Part shown: positions 56,142 to 64,000 of the stretch, one piece after another
Position numbering within the stretch: position 1 is the first letter of the stretch
Layout: each line of letters begins with the position of its first letter
From: CAVOXO01 sp963700425
Lineage (GTDB): Bacteria; Actinomycetota; Acidimicrobiia; Acidimicrobiales; Microtrichaceae
Direction of reading: 5' to 3'
DNA: 64,000 nt
Assembly: GCA_963700425.1 (NCBI GenBank)
Contig: CAVOXO010000001.1
Span: 62,001-126,000 of the forward strand
Translations under genes and position numbers: made by a program
The notes under the pieces: generated by a model
Told to the model about the DNA's origin: nothing
What the model saw: the letters and a program-made list of their open reading frames with translations, nothing else
The model's database searches: none

Positions 56142-56470
56142 GTGCTCTCCGGTCGTTGCCGTCGCCGATTGCGCCATTGTTCCTGTTCCACTTCGAGCTT
56201 GAGGCGGGAGAGCCGCTCCGACCAGAACTGGTCGATCCACGACCGCAGGTCGGCCAGTCCCTCGGGCCGGGCCCGGTAGTACCGGCGCGTGCCCTCGGGG
56301 CGCACGGTCACGAGCTCGGCGTCCTCGAGAACCTTGAGATGCTGGGAGATCGCAGGACGGCTGACCTCGAAGTTCTCCGCGATCTGCCCCACCGTCAGGT
56401 CACCGTCTCGAACCAGAACGAGGATCTGACGCCTCGTCGGTTCCGCAAGGGCTCTCGCTGCAGCATCCAC
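56138..56470 (-). CDS. ArsR family winged-helix regulator
   Basis: 110 aa; GTG start at 56470. ALAEPTRRQILVLVRDGDLT, recognition helix EVSRPAISQHLKVLEDAELV and wing RPEGTRRYYRARPEG. No Cys metal site is evident, so it belongs to the non-metal AHSA1-linked branch. Probably autoregulates through the inverted repeat just upstream. Confidence 0.9.
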   Translation of the reverse strand: MDAAARALAEPTRRQILVLVRDGDLTVGQIAENFEVSRPAISQHLKVLEDAELVTVRPEGTRRYYRARPEGLADLRSWIDQFWSERLSRLKLEVEQEQWRNRRRQRPEST

Positions 56471-56508
56471 GGCCTCACCCTAGGTGACGGAAGTAAGCCG
56501 AGTCTAAC

Positions 56509-56524
56509 GTAAGAGTAAACTTAC
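56509..56524 (-). promoter_or_regulatory. Inverted repeat, candidate ArsR operator
   Basis: GTAAG-AGTAAA-CTTAC, 38 bases upstream of the ArsR start in an unusually A/T-rich patch; another GTAAG is at 56493-56497. It overlaps the TAA stop codon of the RIC gene, so the ArsR promoter sits at the end of that gene. Confidence 0.55.
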
Positions 56525-57264
56525 AAAGCCGGGGCGGCACCCACTGCGTCGAGCGCGGCGGGGAACACGATGTTGTTCTCCTTGTGGACGTGGACGTGTG
56601 TGTCGTTCTCGAGTTCCTGCAGCCCTCGGAACAGCGCCTCGTAGCTGGCACACCCGTCGTCGGGAATCGTGTACCGGGCGGTCAGGTCCCTCAGTTGAGC
56701 CAACAGCGTTCCGACCACGTCGTGGTCGGTGGTGGCGGCCGCGATGGCATCGTGCACGATGTCGGCTCGAACCGGTGCCACGGGTTCGCTGTCGTCCTCG
56801 ACCCCAGCCATCGGGTCCGTGCTCGAGAGCGACCGGATCATGGGGAAGAGCACGCGTTCCTCGTCGGCCAGGTGGGGCTCGATGTCGATCGCCAGCTCGT
56901 CGAGAACGGCCCGCACCTGGTGCAGTTCGGGGTGTCGCTCGCCGTGGGCGCCCACGACCTTGTCCGCCACAGCTCGCAACCTCGGAAGGGAGTCCCTGAG
57001 GAAGACGTGATGGGTCGCCTCGATGTGGTCCATGAGATCGAGCGGATCGAGTCCCGTCCAGGCGGGAACGTCACGAGCCGGCTCGGCGACATCGAGCCTT
57101 TCGACGACGGTCCCCACGTCGAGTCCGGCCTCCTGGCATGCATCGCGGAGGCTGGTCTCGCCCCCGCAGCAGTAGTCGAGGCCCAGATCGTCGAGCCGGG
57201 CCGCGAGGTCGAAACGCCCGCGCACCAACGCTCCCAGGCTGACATCGGGATCGATGTCATTCAT
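56521..57264 (-). CDS. ric: Iron-sulfur cluster repair di-iron protein (RIC/ScdA/YtfE)
   Basis: 247 aa. N-terminal ScdA motif YCCGGETSLRDACQEAGLD; then a hemerythrin-like four-helix domain with di-iron ligands in HIEATHHVFLRDSL, HGERHPEL, DIEPHLADEERVLFP and HVHVHKENNIVFPAAL. Repairs Fe-S clusters damaged by nitric oxide or oxidants. ATG 57264 (MNDIDPDVSLG) with AGGAGAC upstream. Last gene of the Rrf2-YwiC-RIC set. Confidence 0.92.
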   Translation of the reverse strand: MNDIDPDVSLGALVRGRFDLAARLDDLGLDYCCGGETSLRDACQEAGLDVGTVVERLDVAEPARDVPAWTGLDPLDLMDHIEATHHVFLRDSLPRLRAVADKVVGAHGERHPELHQVRAVLDELAIDIEPHLADEERVLFPMIRSLSSTDPMAGVEDDSEPVAPVRADIVHDAIAAATTDHDVVGTLLAQLRDLTARYTIPDDGCASYEALFRGLQELENDTHVHVHKENNIVFPAALDAVGAAPAL

Positions 57265-57320
57265 GTTGTCGTCTCCTGGTGGTGTATCCGACCGATCGGG
57301 TGGGTCGCGGCGGGTGCGGC

Positions 57321-58211
57321 TCATCCGGTGCCGACCGCCAGCGCGGTGGTCATCACGACCGTGAGCCCCGCGATCGTCTCGACGATCCCGATGGTGGTGG
57401 CCGGCCGAGGGGCACGACGCACCGCGATCACGTGAAGCAGTGCGAGGAGGCCGATGGCGACGACCGCTGCGATCGGAACCCACCGGGCGAACCAGCCGGC
57501 CGTGACGATCGCGATCGCGGTGAGTTGGGCGGCGTCGCTGTGCCAGCGCTCCGCGGGGTGGTCCTTGGCCCGCTTCAGTTCGACGCGGACGAACGGAATC
57601 GCCGCCACCGCCCGGGCGGCCACGACGCACCACAGTCCGACCGCCGTGGCGGTAGCGGCGTCGCCGGCCAGCGCAATCGCCGCCGCGAAGGATCCGATGC
57701 CGATCGTGCCCGCCAGTTCGGGCACGAGCCGCCGGCCCCGGCTGCGCATGTCGTACCAGAGCTCGAGGCCGATCAGAGGCGACGCCACGATCAGCGGGAT
57801 CCACGATCGGTGGGGTGCGTTCACGGCCGCGACGGCGAGGAGGATCACCACGATCGTCACCTCGACGACGGCGATGCGGCCCGCCAACCGCGACCGCTCG
57901 GACCGTCGGTGCCGCCATCGGTCGACGAGGACCACCTTGACCGGCGTCCGTGCCACGAACGCCATCAGCGCCGCGAGACCCATCGCCAGTCCCGCTGGAG
58001 AGAAGGCGACGGCCAACCCCAGCACGACCGGCTCCGCGGTCAGACCCCAGCCGCCGTGTTCGGCGGGCAGCGCGATCGATCGCCAGAGCGCCCTCGGGCG
58101 CACCGTGTCGTTCGTCGTGACCGCATCGGTTGCTGCGGCCGATACGGGAACCCGGTCCGACCCCGGATCGGGCGACCAGGGGCGACCGGCGGTGCTCGGC
58201 CGAGCAGTCAC
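57321..58211 (-). CDS. YwiC-like membrane protein
   Basis: 296 aa, about eight membrane helices. The YwiC signature is SIALPAEHGGWGLTAEPVVL near residue 52, followed by hydrophobic helices and a basic loop (VDRWRHRRSERSRL). GTG start at 58211 overlaps the stop expected for the Rrf2 gene (GTGA). YwiC-like genes are often next to nitrate/nitric-oxide genes, but their role is not established. About 50 low-complexity residues precede the YwiC core. Confidence 0.75.
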   Translation of the reverse strand: MTARPSTAGRPWSPDPGSDRVPVSAAATDAVTTNDTVRPRALWRSIALPAEHGGWGLTAEPVVLGLAVAFSPAGLAMGLAALMAFVARTPVKVVLVDRWRHRRSERSRLAGRIAVVEVTIVVILLAVAAVNAPHRSWIPLIVASPLIGLELWYDMRSRGRRLVPELAGTIGIGSFAAAIALAGDAATATAVGLWCVVAARAVAAIPFVRVELKRAKDHPAERWHSDAAQLTAIAIVTAGWFARWVPIAAVVAIGLLALLHVIAVRRAPRPATTIGIVETIAGLTVVMTTALAVGTG

Positions 58212-58631
58212 GACCCCGCCTGCCCGTTCGACGACACGGTCGCCTCGGCGATGGAGATCGATGCGAGTTGTTCGAGCAGTTGGACAGCGCGCCGCATTCC
58301 ACGGCACATGCAACGCGCAGGTACCCGACGCGTCGCAGGGCCCCTCCGCGAGAACGCACCGGCCCGAATCGGTCGGGCCCTCGATCGACTCGATCACGTC
58401 GAGCACCGACACGTCGCCGAGATCGACCCGGAGTGAGTAGCCACCCGACGGCCCCGGGTCCGATGCGACCCACCCGGCCCGGACCAGCGGTGCGACCACC
58501 TGTGAGACGAACCCCGCAGAGGAGCCCACGGCCGCCGCCAGCTGGGGTCCCTTCATGCGATCGTCGCGGTCAGAGAGCGTCCGGAGGGCTCGGACCGCCA
58601 GATCGCTCTTGCGCGTGACCTCAAGTCGCAC
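58208..58631 (-). CDS. Rrf2 family regulator (NsrR-like), one apparent frameshift
   Basis: About 140 aa after one indel near 58285-58293. Winged helix with KSDLAVRALRTLSDRD, AAAVGSSAGFVSQVVAPLVR and GPSGGYSLR. Three Cys in CVLAEGPCDASGTC form a likely Fe-S site, as in NsrR/IscR. After the corrected frame the protein ends VQLLEQLASISIAEATVSS and a few more residues, a usual Rrf2 end. Uncorrected, it reads through into YwiC and looks like a fusion. NO sensing is inferred from the linked RIC gene. GTG start at 58631. Confidence 0.8.
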
Positions 58632-58637
58632 ACTCAG

Positions 58638-58643
58638 AGACTA
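58638..58643 (-). promoter_or_regulatory. -10 element TAGTCT before the Rrf2 gene, leaderless type
   Basis: On the minus strand TAGTCT is followed by six bases and the GTG start, the spacing of a leaderless transcript; no ribosome-binding site is seen. Similar to the HNH gene promoter. Confidence 0.45.
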
Positions 58644-58747
58644 CATCACCGCCGGCGTCGGCGAGCAGGCGATCGTGGAGATCTGGACCACCGCCCCGAT
58701 GCCACGCGACGCTGTCGGCTCGTCCCGCGGGCGCGTCGAGGAGTGCG

Positions 58748-59689
58748 ATGAGGAGAGCCACGATCACGATCCGCACCCCCGGCGTGATGGTGGCACTCGC
58801 CCTGGTGCTGACGGCAACGTCGTGCAGCAGCGCAGACGACAGCGAGGACGTCGGCATCGACCGTCCCGACGGACCGACCGTCGTCATCGGTGCTCAGGAG
58901 TTGGCCGGCAACGAACTCCTCGCCCAGATCTACGGTCGGGCGATCGCCGGTGCGGGCTATCCCGTCGAGAACAAGGACCTCGGTGGACATCAGGAATCGG
59001 TCTTCGAGGCGTTCGCCGATGGCGACATCAACTTCGCTCCGCAGTACGCCGCGTCGATGCTCGGACATCTCGACGGCGGCTCGGTCGCGTCCTCGGGGGA
59101 CATCAACGCCGCGGCCGCTCTGCTGCGCGACCTGTTGAGCGACCGGGGCCTGGTCGGACTCGATGTGTCTCCTGCAGCCGAGTCGACGGTCTTCGTGGTG
59201 ACGCCGGAGACGGCGCAGGACGGGGGACTGACGACGCTGAGCGGCCTCGCGGACGGTCTGCGGCTCGGAGGGCGGCCCGACTGCCCCACGAATCCGACCT
59301 GTCTCCCCGCGATCCGAGATGCGCTCGGCATCGATTTCTCCGGGACCTTCGTACCGCTCGACGGTGGGGGTGCCCGCACCGAGGCGGCGCTGCAATCAGG
59401 TGAGATCGATGTCGCCGTGATGTCATCGACCGACCCCGCGATCGCCGACCGTGGCTGGGTCGTGCTGGCCGACGACACCTCCCCACCGAACCCCGACAAC
59501 GTCATCGTCGTCACCACGGACGAGGTGGTCGACGCCTACGGCAGTGACTTCGTCCTCCTCGTCGACAACGTCAGCGCCGCCCTCACCAGCGACACGTTGG
59601 AGTCGCTCGGTCGGCGCGTGTCGGGTGGTAGCGGCGCTGGTGAGGTCGCACGCGAGTGGCTCGTCGCCCAGGGTCTGCTCGTCGCCTGA
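58748..59689 (+). CDS. Osmoprotectant/quaternary-amine ABC transporter binding lipoprotein
   Basis: 313 aa. Lipoprotein signal with lipobox TATSC (Cys26), then a type 2 binding-protein fold: VVIGAQELAGNELLAQIYGR, INFAPQYAASMLGHLDG (in the position of the conserved Tyr/Trp pocket region), VVTPETAQDGGLTTLSGLA and DVAVMSSTDPAIADRGWVVL. OpuBC/ProX-like family (glycine betaine, choline). No permease or ATPase is nearby. Divergent from the Rrf2 gene. Confidence 0.85.
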   Translation: MRRATITIRTPGVMVALALVLTATSCSSADDSEDVGIDRPDGPTVVIGAQELAGNELLAQIYGRAIAGAGYPVENKDLGGHQESVFEAFADGDINFAPQYAASMLGHLDGGSVASSGDINAAAALLRDLLSDRGLVGLDVSPAAESTVFVVTPETAQDGGLTTLSGLADGLRLGGRPDCPTNPTCLPAIRDALGIDFSGTFVPLDGGGARTEAALQSGEIDVAVMSSTDPAIADRGWVVLADDTSPPNPDNVIVVTTDEVVDAYGSDFVLLVDNVSAALTSDTLESLGRRVSGGSGAGEVAREWLVAQGLLVA

Positions 59690-59713
59690 TCACCGCACCG
59701 CACGGACGACGGC

Positions 59714-60475
59714 TCAGCCCTCGACGACGGTGAATCCGCCGGTGAGCACGTAGTACAGGTAGACGATCTCGCCGTACTGATTCACGACGCTGCACCGGGC
59801 ACGGATGTCGGCCGACCCCGCGATGATGGCGTCGTCGAGCGTGACCTCGCCGCCCCAGGTTCCGTCCTGCTCGACGTCGAACGAACCATCGGCCTCGAAC
59901 GCCGTCTGCCGGCGTTCGGTCTGGGTCACGTCGTAGTCCACGATGCTCCCGGGGCAACCGTTGCCCAGATAGTTGAAGGTGCCGCCGACGGGAACCTCGC
60001 GCACGTCGGTCGTGGACTGCTTGGTGACGTTGGACCCGACCGAGAACGTCGTGTTGGACATCGGCAATCGAGGCGGACGGAACGATCCGCACTGGACCCG
60101 TATCCCGTACCAGCCCTCGAGCGCGTCAGGGATCACCACGGTCGCCCGCGATCCCCACAGCAGGGTCGGTCGTGCGGTCGTTCGTGCCATGAGCGCGGCG
60201 GACTGGGTCGATCCGTCCGAGGACACCAGGTACGCCTCGACGTCGAAGGCCGCCGGAGGACAGCCGATGACGTACACCTCGACGGTCACGTCGTCACCGG
60301 GTCGAGGTCGATCCGGGCTCACGGCGATCTCGACGTTGACCGGCCGGGACTGAGCGTCGGTCGGCGCCGACCCCGCGATCGTGACGATCACCGCCATGGC
60401 GATCACCGCGAGAGCGATCGCCGCCGTCGCGCCGGCCTCTCCTAGGGCGAAATGGTGTCGGTGTGGTCGTCCCAC
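59714..60475 (-). CDS. Secreted beta-rich protein, unknown
   Basis: 253 aa. GTG start; signal/membrane helix at about 14-36 (GATAAIALAVIAMAVIVTIAG). The mature part looks like two immunoglobulin-like domains (VNVEIAVSPDRPRPGDDVTV and VPVGGTFNYLGNGCPGSIVD) with paired Cys. No enzyme motif. Stands alone between the binding protein and tsaE, convergent with the former. Confidence 0.65.
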   Translation of the reverse strand: MGRPHRHHFALGEAGATAAIALAVIAMAVIVTIAGSAPTDAQSRPVNVEIAVSPDRPRPGDDVTVEVYVIGCPPAAFDVEAYLVSSDGSTQSAALMARTTARPTLLWGSRATVVIPDALEGWYGIRVQCGSFRPPRLPMSNTTFSVGSNVTKQSTTDVREVPVGGTFNYLGNGCPGSIVDYDVTQTERRQTAFEADGSFDVEQDGTWGGEVTLDDAIIAGSADIRARCSVVNQYGEIVYLYYVLTGGFTVVEG

Positions 60476-60582
60476 GCTGGTCGCTCCCTCGGGTCACCCC
60501 GGTCAGCCGATCACCGAACGGTAGGGTGTCGACAGGTGGGGCGGCCATCACCCGGCCTCAGTGTCGTCGATCCGGAGTTGTC

Positions 60583-61062
60583 GTGAGAGCAGTCACCCAT
60601 CGGCCCGAAGAGACGTTCGCGCTGGCCGCTGCCATCGCCGAAGCGGTCCGGGCTGGTGACGTCGTGGTGCTCGCCGGCGATCTCGGAGCCGGAAAGACCA
60701 CCTTTGCCAAGGGGTTCGCGGTGGGGTGCGACGTGGTCGGCCCCGTGACATCACCCACGTTCACCCTGGTCCAGACCTACGAGGGGCGGCTCCGGATCCA
60801 CCACATCGATGTCTACCGGGTGGCGGGGCCGGGCGTCTGTGAGGACCTGGGCCTCGCCGAGTTGATGGACGATGGTGCCGTGACGCTCATCGAATGGGGA
60901 GACCTCATCCTGTCCGACCTGCCCGCCGATTTCCTCGAGGTGTCGATCCGTCTCGGCGACCACGATGACGACCGGACGTTCGACGTGCGGTGCGTCGGGC
61001 CGGCCTGGTCGGCGCGACGTCACGCCCTGTCGCAGCGACTCGGCGAGTGGGTCGCCCCGTGA
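60583..61062 (+). CDS. tsaE: tRNA t6A biosynthesis ATPase TsaE
   Basis: 159 aa. Walker A GDLGAGKTTFAKG, SPTFTLVQTYEG, and HIDVYRVAGPGVCEDLGLAE. GTG start at 60583 (VRAVTHRPEETFAL). Works with TsaB and TsaD in threonylcarbamoyladenosine formation at tRNA position 37. Followed by tsaB 7 bases later. Confidence 0.93.
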   Translation: MRAVTHRPEETFALAAAIAEAVRAGDVVVLAGDLGAGKTTFAKGFAVGCDVVGPVTSPTFTLVQTYEGRLRIHHIDVYRVAGPGVCEDLGLAELMDDGAVTLIEWGDLILSDLPADFLEVSIRLGDHDDDRTFDVRCVGPAWSARRHALSQRLGEWVAP

Positions 61063-61069
61063 GGTCGCC

Positions 61070-61768
61070 GTGCTGATCCTGGGAATCGACACGGCCACGT
61101 CCCAGGTGGGCTGCGCCGTCGGGGGTCACGAGGGGGTGATCGCCTCCGCTCAGTGCGCGAAGGGACGTCGCCATGCCGAGAACCTCGCGCCGCAGATCCG
61201 TTTCGTGTGTGATCAGGCCGACGTGGACCTGTCCGACATCGGGGTGGTGGCCGTCGACCTCGGTCCGGGCCTGTTCACCGGGATGAGGGTCGGGATCTCG
61301 ACGGCCAAGGCGCTCGCCCACGCGCTGGGCGTCCAGATGATCGGCATTCCGAGCCTCGATCTGTTGGCCTTCCCGCTCCGGTTCACCAGCCGACTCGTCG
61401 TGGCCGTCATCGACGCCCGCCGAGGCGAGGTCTTCTACACGTTCTACCGGCAGGTGCCGGGAGGGATGCAGCGGGTCTCCGAGCACCAGGTCGGTCGTCC
61501 CGACGACGTCGCGTCCCAGATCACGGCACTGGGCGAGGAGGTCCTGATGGTGGGCGACGGCGCCCAGAGGTACGCCGAGAACTTCGACCACGTGGCCGGG
61601 GTGGAGATGGCGGAGAACACCCGCTCGTTCCCCTCGGCTCGGTCGCTCGTGCAGCTCGCCCACGCCCAGGCTCTGCGGGAGCAGTTCCATCAACCGTCCG
61701 AACTCGCCCCGATCTACCTCAGAAAGCCCGACGTCGACATCGGGTGGTCGACCCGCGACCGGCCGTGA
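61070..61768 (+). CDS. tsaB: tRNA t6A biosynthesis protein TsaB
   Basis: 232 aa, GTG start with GAGG 5 bases before. ASKHA-fold, catalytically silent partner of TsaD: LILGIDTATSQVGCAVGGHE, HAENLAPQIRFVCDQADVDL, VAVDLGPGLFTGMRVGISTA and KALAHALGVQMIGIPSLDLL. Overlaps rimI by 4 bases. Confidence 0.94.
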   Translation: MLILGIDTATSQVGCAVGGHEGVIASAQCAKGRRHAENLAPQIRFVCDQADVDLSDIGVVAVDLGPGLFTGMRVGISTAKALAHALGVQMIGIPSLDLLAFPLRFTSRLVVAVIDARRGEVFYTFYRQVPGGMQRVSEHQVGRPDDVASQITALGEEVLMVGDGAQRYAENFDHVAGVEMAENTRSFPSARSLVQLAHAQALREQFHQPSELAPIYLRKPDVDIGWSTRDRP

Positions 61769-62253
61769 CCTCACCGGAGCCCGAGGTCGACGTCCGACCG
61801 ATGCGGAGGCGTCACCTGGCGGGGGTGGTGGCGGTCGAGGACCTGTGCAATCCGCATCCCTGGTCGCGGCGGCTCTTCGAGAACGAGCTGAGCCAACCCG
61901 GATCGCGATCGCTCGTGGCGGTGGGCCCTCATGGCGTCGTGGTGGGATTCGCCACCCTCATGGTGATCGGTACGGAGGCCCACGTGACGAACCTGGGCGT
62001 GGCCCCTGCGGCGCGTCGGAACGGTACGGCCACGCGCCTTCTCGACGCACTGCTCGCTGTGGCGGCCGCGGATGCGGTGAGCGACGTCACTCTCGAGGTT
62101 CGCCGCTCGAACGAGGCGGCGCAGACGTTGTACGCGTCGTTCGGCTTTCGGTCCGAGGGCGTCCGGCCCAGGTACTACGTCGACAATGCCGAAGACACGG
62201 TGATCATGTGGCGCCGCGCAGCGGAGGCCGATCAGTTCGGCTCCGCGCCGTAG
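61765..62253 (+). CDS. rimI: Ribosomal-protein-alanine N-acetyltransferase RimI
   Basis: 162 aa GNAT enzyme. RRHLAGVVAVEDLCNPHPWS, TNLGVAPAARRNGTATRLLD (acetyl-CoA loop), LEVRRSNEAAQTLYASFGF and VRPRYYVDNAEDTVIMW. GTG start overlapping the tsaB stop. The tsaE-tsaB-rimI-tsaD order is standard for actinobacteria. Confidence 0.93.
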   Translation: MTSPEPEVDVRPMRRRHLAGVVAVEDLCNPHPWSRRLFENELSQPGSRSLVAVGPHGVVVGFATLMVIGTEAHVTNLGVAPAARRNGTATRLLDALLAVAAADAVSDVTLEVRRSNEAAQTLYASFGFRSEGVRPRYYVDNAEDTVIMWRRAAEADQFGSAP

Positions 62254-62262
62254 GCTCGGGAC

Positions 62263-63292
62263 GTGGCACCCCTGACCCTGGCACTCGACCAGCCGATCCT
62301 CGGGATCGAGACCTCGTGCGACGACACCGCGGCAGCGATCGTCGCCGGGGGTCGCGATGTCATGAGCTCGGTGGTGTCCAGCCAGATCGATCTCCACGCC
62401 CGTTTCGGCGGCGTCGTCCCCGAGGTCGCGAGTCGCGCCCACCTCGATCTGCTGTTCCCGCTCATCGCCGAGGCGGCGTTCAGCGCAGGCATCCGCGAGC
62501 GAGAGGTCGCCGCCGTCGCTGCGACGTACGGACCAGGGTTGGTGGGGTCACTTCTGATCGGGGTCAGCGCCGCCAAGGCGATGGCGCTGGCGTGGGACGT
62601 TCCCTTCGTCGCCGTCAACCATCTCGAAGCGCACCTCTACGCGGCGCTTCTCGAGGACCCCGACCTGTCCATGCCGCTGGTCGTGCTGTTGGTCTCGGGC
62701 GGTCACACGATGCTCGTGCGCATGGACGCGCCCGGCCGCTATCGGGTCCTGGGCCAGACCCTCGACGACGCGGCCGGCGAGGCCTTCGACAAGGTCGCCC
62801 GTTTCCTCGGGCTCGGCTACCCCGGCGGCCCGGCCATCGATGCCCTGGCGATGGAGGGAGACCCCACCGCGGTCGACTTCCCGCGGGCGATGTATGACGA
62901 CGGCTACGACTTCAGCTTCTCGGGCCTCAAGACATCGGTGATCAACTGGGTGCGCAAGAATCCCGCAGCCGAGGCGGCCGACATCGCCGCGTCGTTCCAG
63001 GCCGCCGTCGTCGACGTCCTCGTGCACAAGGCCCGGAGGGCGGCACGGGAGTGTGGCGCGACCGGCCTCGCTCTCGGCGGGGGAGTGGCCGCCAATTCGG
63101 CTCTCCCGCGAGGCCCTGCTGGACGTCTGCGTGGCCGACGGGTTCGAGGGATACCTGCCCGACCGATCGATGTGTACCGACAACGCCGCCATGGTCGCGG
63201 CGGCCGGGTGGTACAGGTTGGCGTCCGACGGCCCCTCGCCCCTCGACACCGGAGCGGTTCCCGGGCTGAGGCTGGAGGAGTACACGCTCTGA
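62263..63292 (+). CDS. tsaD: tRNA N6-adenosine threonylcarbamoyltransferase TsaD, one apparent frameshift
   Basis: 342 aa after removing one C from 63105-63107. LGIETSCDDTAAAIV, VVPEVASRAHLDLL with the metal-binding His, VAVNHLEAHLYAALLE with the second pair, VLLVSGGHTMLV, GLGYPGGPAIDAL and GGGVAANSALREALLD across the join; ends SMCTDNAAMVAAAGW and LEEYTL. Both halves match the family, and the enzyme is near-universal, so a sequence error is likely. Catalyses the last step of t6A synthesis. GTG start. Confidence 0.92.
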
Positions 63293-63320
63293 GTCCGGGC
63301 GATGTCGTCGCGGGACCGGA

Positions 63321-63797
63321 TCAGCGGCAGTCACGGCAGATGCCGTGAAGGTCCAGGGTGTGCTCGGCGGGTGCGAATCCGGCCTTCCCTGCGATCGCTC
63401 CGAGCGCGGTCTCGATGATGGCCTCGGTCGAGTCGTCGAGGGTGACGTCCTCGATCGTTCCGCACCCGGCACAGATCAGATGGTGGTGGTGAGCCACGAG
63501 CGGTTCGCACAGCTCCCAGCGTGAATGGTCACCCGGCGCGACGATCCGACGAACCAGTCCGCAACGTTCCAGGACCTCCAGATTCCGATACGCCGAGGAC
63601 GCGGCCAGACCGGGGGCGAGTTCGGTCAGCTGCGGGATCGTGACCGGGCCCGCAGCAGTGGCGAGCGCCGTGACCAGGGAGCGCCGTCCGCTCGTGTAGC
63701 GCTGGTTCTCCTCGGCCATCCGAACCGCGGTTCTCTGGTGGATGGCACCGAGCTCGCCCCGTCGTCCATCGCCGAAGGGTGCGGAGCGGGAGATCAT
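63321..63797 (-). CDS. Fur family metal regulator, Zur-like
   Basis: 158 aa. Winged helix with VTIPQLTELAPGLAASSAYR and VLERCGLVRRIVAPGDHSR; metal sites HHHHLICAGCG and a terminal CRDC (two CxxC pairs for structural zinc). I take the ATG at 63797 because it overlaps the stop of the upstream ATPase gene by 4 bases; an internal ATG at 63719 is possible. The coupling to a ZnuC-like gene indicates zinc control (Zur). Confidence 0.87.
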   Translation of the reverse strand: MISRSAPFGDGRRGELGAIHQRTAVRMAEENQRYTSGRRSLVTALATAAGPVTIPQLTELAPGLAASSAYRNLEVLERCGLVRRIVAPGDHSRWELCEPLVAHHHHLICAGCGTIEDVTLDDSTEAIIETALGAIAGKAGFAPAEHTLDLHGICRDCR

Positions 63798-64000
63798 GTC
63801 TCTGGGTCGGCGCGGCGGGGCGCACCCGATGGCGTGCTCCGAAGATGGTCGGCATGGCCGTGCCCGTGTCCGTGATCGTCCACCAGATGGACCCGGGCGG
63901 TCGAGTCGATCACGAGCCGGTCGCCGAACACCTCGGCGAGGCGCTCGGCGCGGAGGGCGACGTCGGGAGGACCGTCGACGACGACCCGCCCCGCCATGAG
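63794..64000 (-). CDS. ZnuC-like metal ABC transporter ATP-binding protein, C-terminal part only
   Basis: Partial: the gene enters from beyond the right edge. The last 67 or so residues are seen: GRVVVDGPPDVALRAERLAE and VFGDRLVIDS, the usual end of ZnuC/MntB-type ATPases, followed by a His-rich tail (DDHGHGHGHADH) likely to bind metal. Walker motifs lie outside the window. Coupled to the Zur-like gene by ATGA. Confidence 0.75.
   Translation of the reverse strand, partial: LMAGRVVVDGPPDVALRAERLAEVFGDRLVIDSTARVHLVDDHGHGHGHADHLRSTPSGAPRRADPET

Noticed and set aside
56521..58473. A 650-residue protein ending in RIC.
   Set aside because: The upstream 400 residues are a shadow of YwiC and Rrf2. 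The RIC ATG at 57264 has a proper ribosome-binding site and begins the family sequence.
57321..58631. A natural Rrf2-YwiC fusion protein of 436 residues.
   Set aside because: Shifting the frame at 58285-58293 gives a normal Rrf2 end with a stop at 58208-58210 that overlaps a GTG start for YwiC, so two coupled genes and one indel fit better.

Overview
The window is high-GC DNA from an actinobacterium. I infer a lineage near the Acidimicrobiia from the LivK-type binding protein, the DUF222-HNH endonuclease, the very long GlmS-like protein and the TTGNNN/TANNNT-type promoters, but no 16S rRNA is present to prove it. About 46 kb is one nearly continuous translation/transcription supercluster on the + strand: tRNA-Thr, tRNA-Met, tuf (copy 1), rpmG, [island A], tRNA-Trp, secE, nusG, rplKA, rplJL, rpoBC, rpsLG, fusA, tuf (copy 2), [island B], the S10 operon (rpsJ to rpsQ), the spc operon (rplN to secY, adk), the alpha operon (infA, rpmJ, rpsMKD, rpoA, rplQ), truA, rplM, rpsI. 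It continues into cell-wall and cofactor genes: glmM, a giant glmS-like gene, acpS, nnr, alr and a short-chain dehydrogenase.

Left edge (1-3499, minus strand): a branched-chain-amino-acid-type ABC binding lipoprotein whose two halves are in swapped order (a circular permutation), a GNAT acetyltransferase, and a frameshifted membrane protein with SMC-like ATPase features. Island A (5324-9901) sits between rpmG and tRNA-Trp. It holds a minus-strand set (secreted acidic/His-rich protein, Pro/Ala-rich membrane protein, ApbE flavin transferase, ferric-reductase-like membrane protein) divergent from a two-component system. Island B (26223-28824) sits between tuf copy 2 and rpsJ. It holds an SDR, a small membrane protein and a DUF222-HNH endonuclease preceded by a LexA-type SOS box and an apparently leaderless promoter.

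Right part (54621-64000): an F420/flavin LLM oxidoreductase, an ArsR/SRPBCC pair, a nitric-oxide-type module (Rrf2 regulator with three Cys, YwiC-like membrane protein, RIC di-iron Fe-S repair protein), an osmoprotectant-type binding lipoprotein, a secreted protein, the t6A/RimI cluster tsaE-tsaB-rimI-tsaD, then a Fur/Zur-type regulator coupled to the end of a ZnuC-like ATPase that runs off the window.

Thirteen apparent single-base frameshifts interrupt genes, including essential single-copy ones (rpsJ, rplV, tsaD). Most are extra or missing C/G, and each is resolved by one indel, so I read most as consensus errors of a draft assembly. The two tuf genes are nearly identical to each other but use codons (TTG, GTG, GAT, CAT, GGT) quite unlike the C-ending codons of every neighbouring gene.
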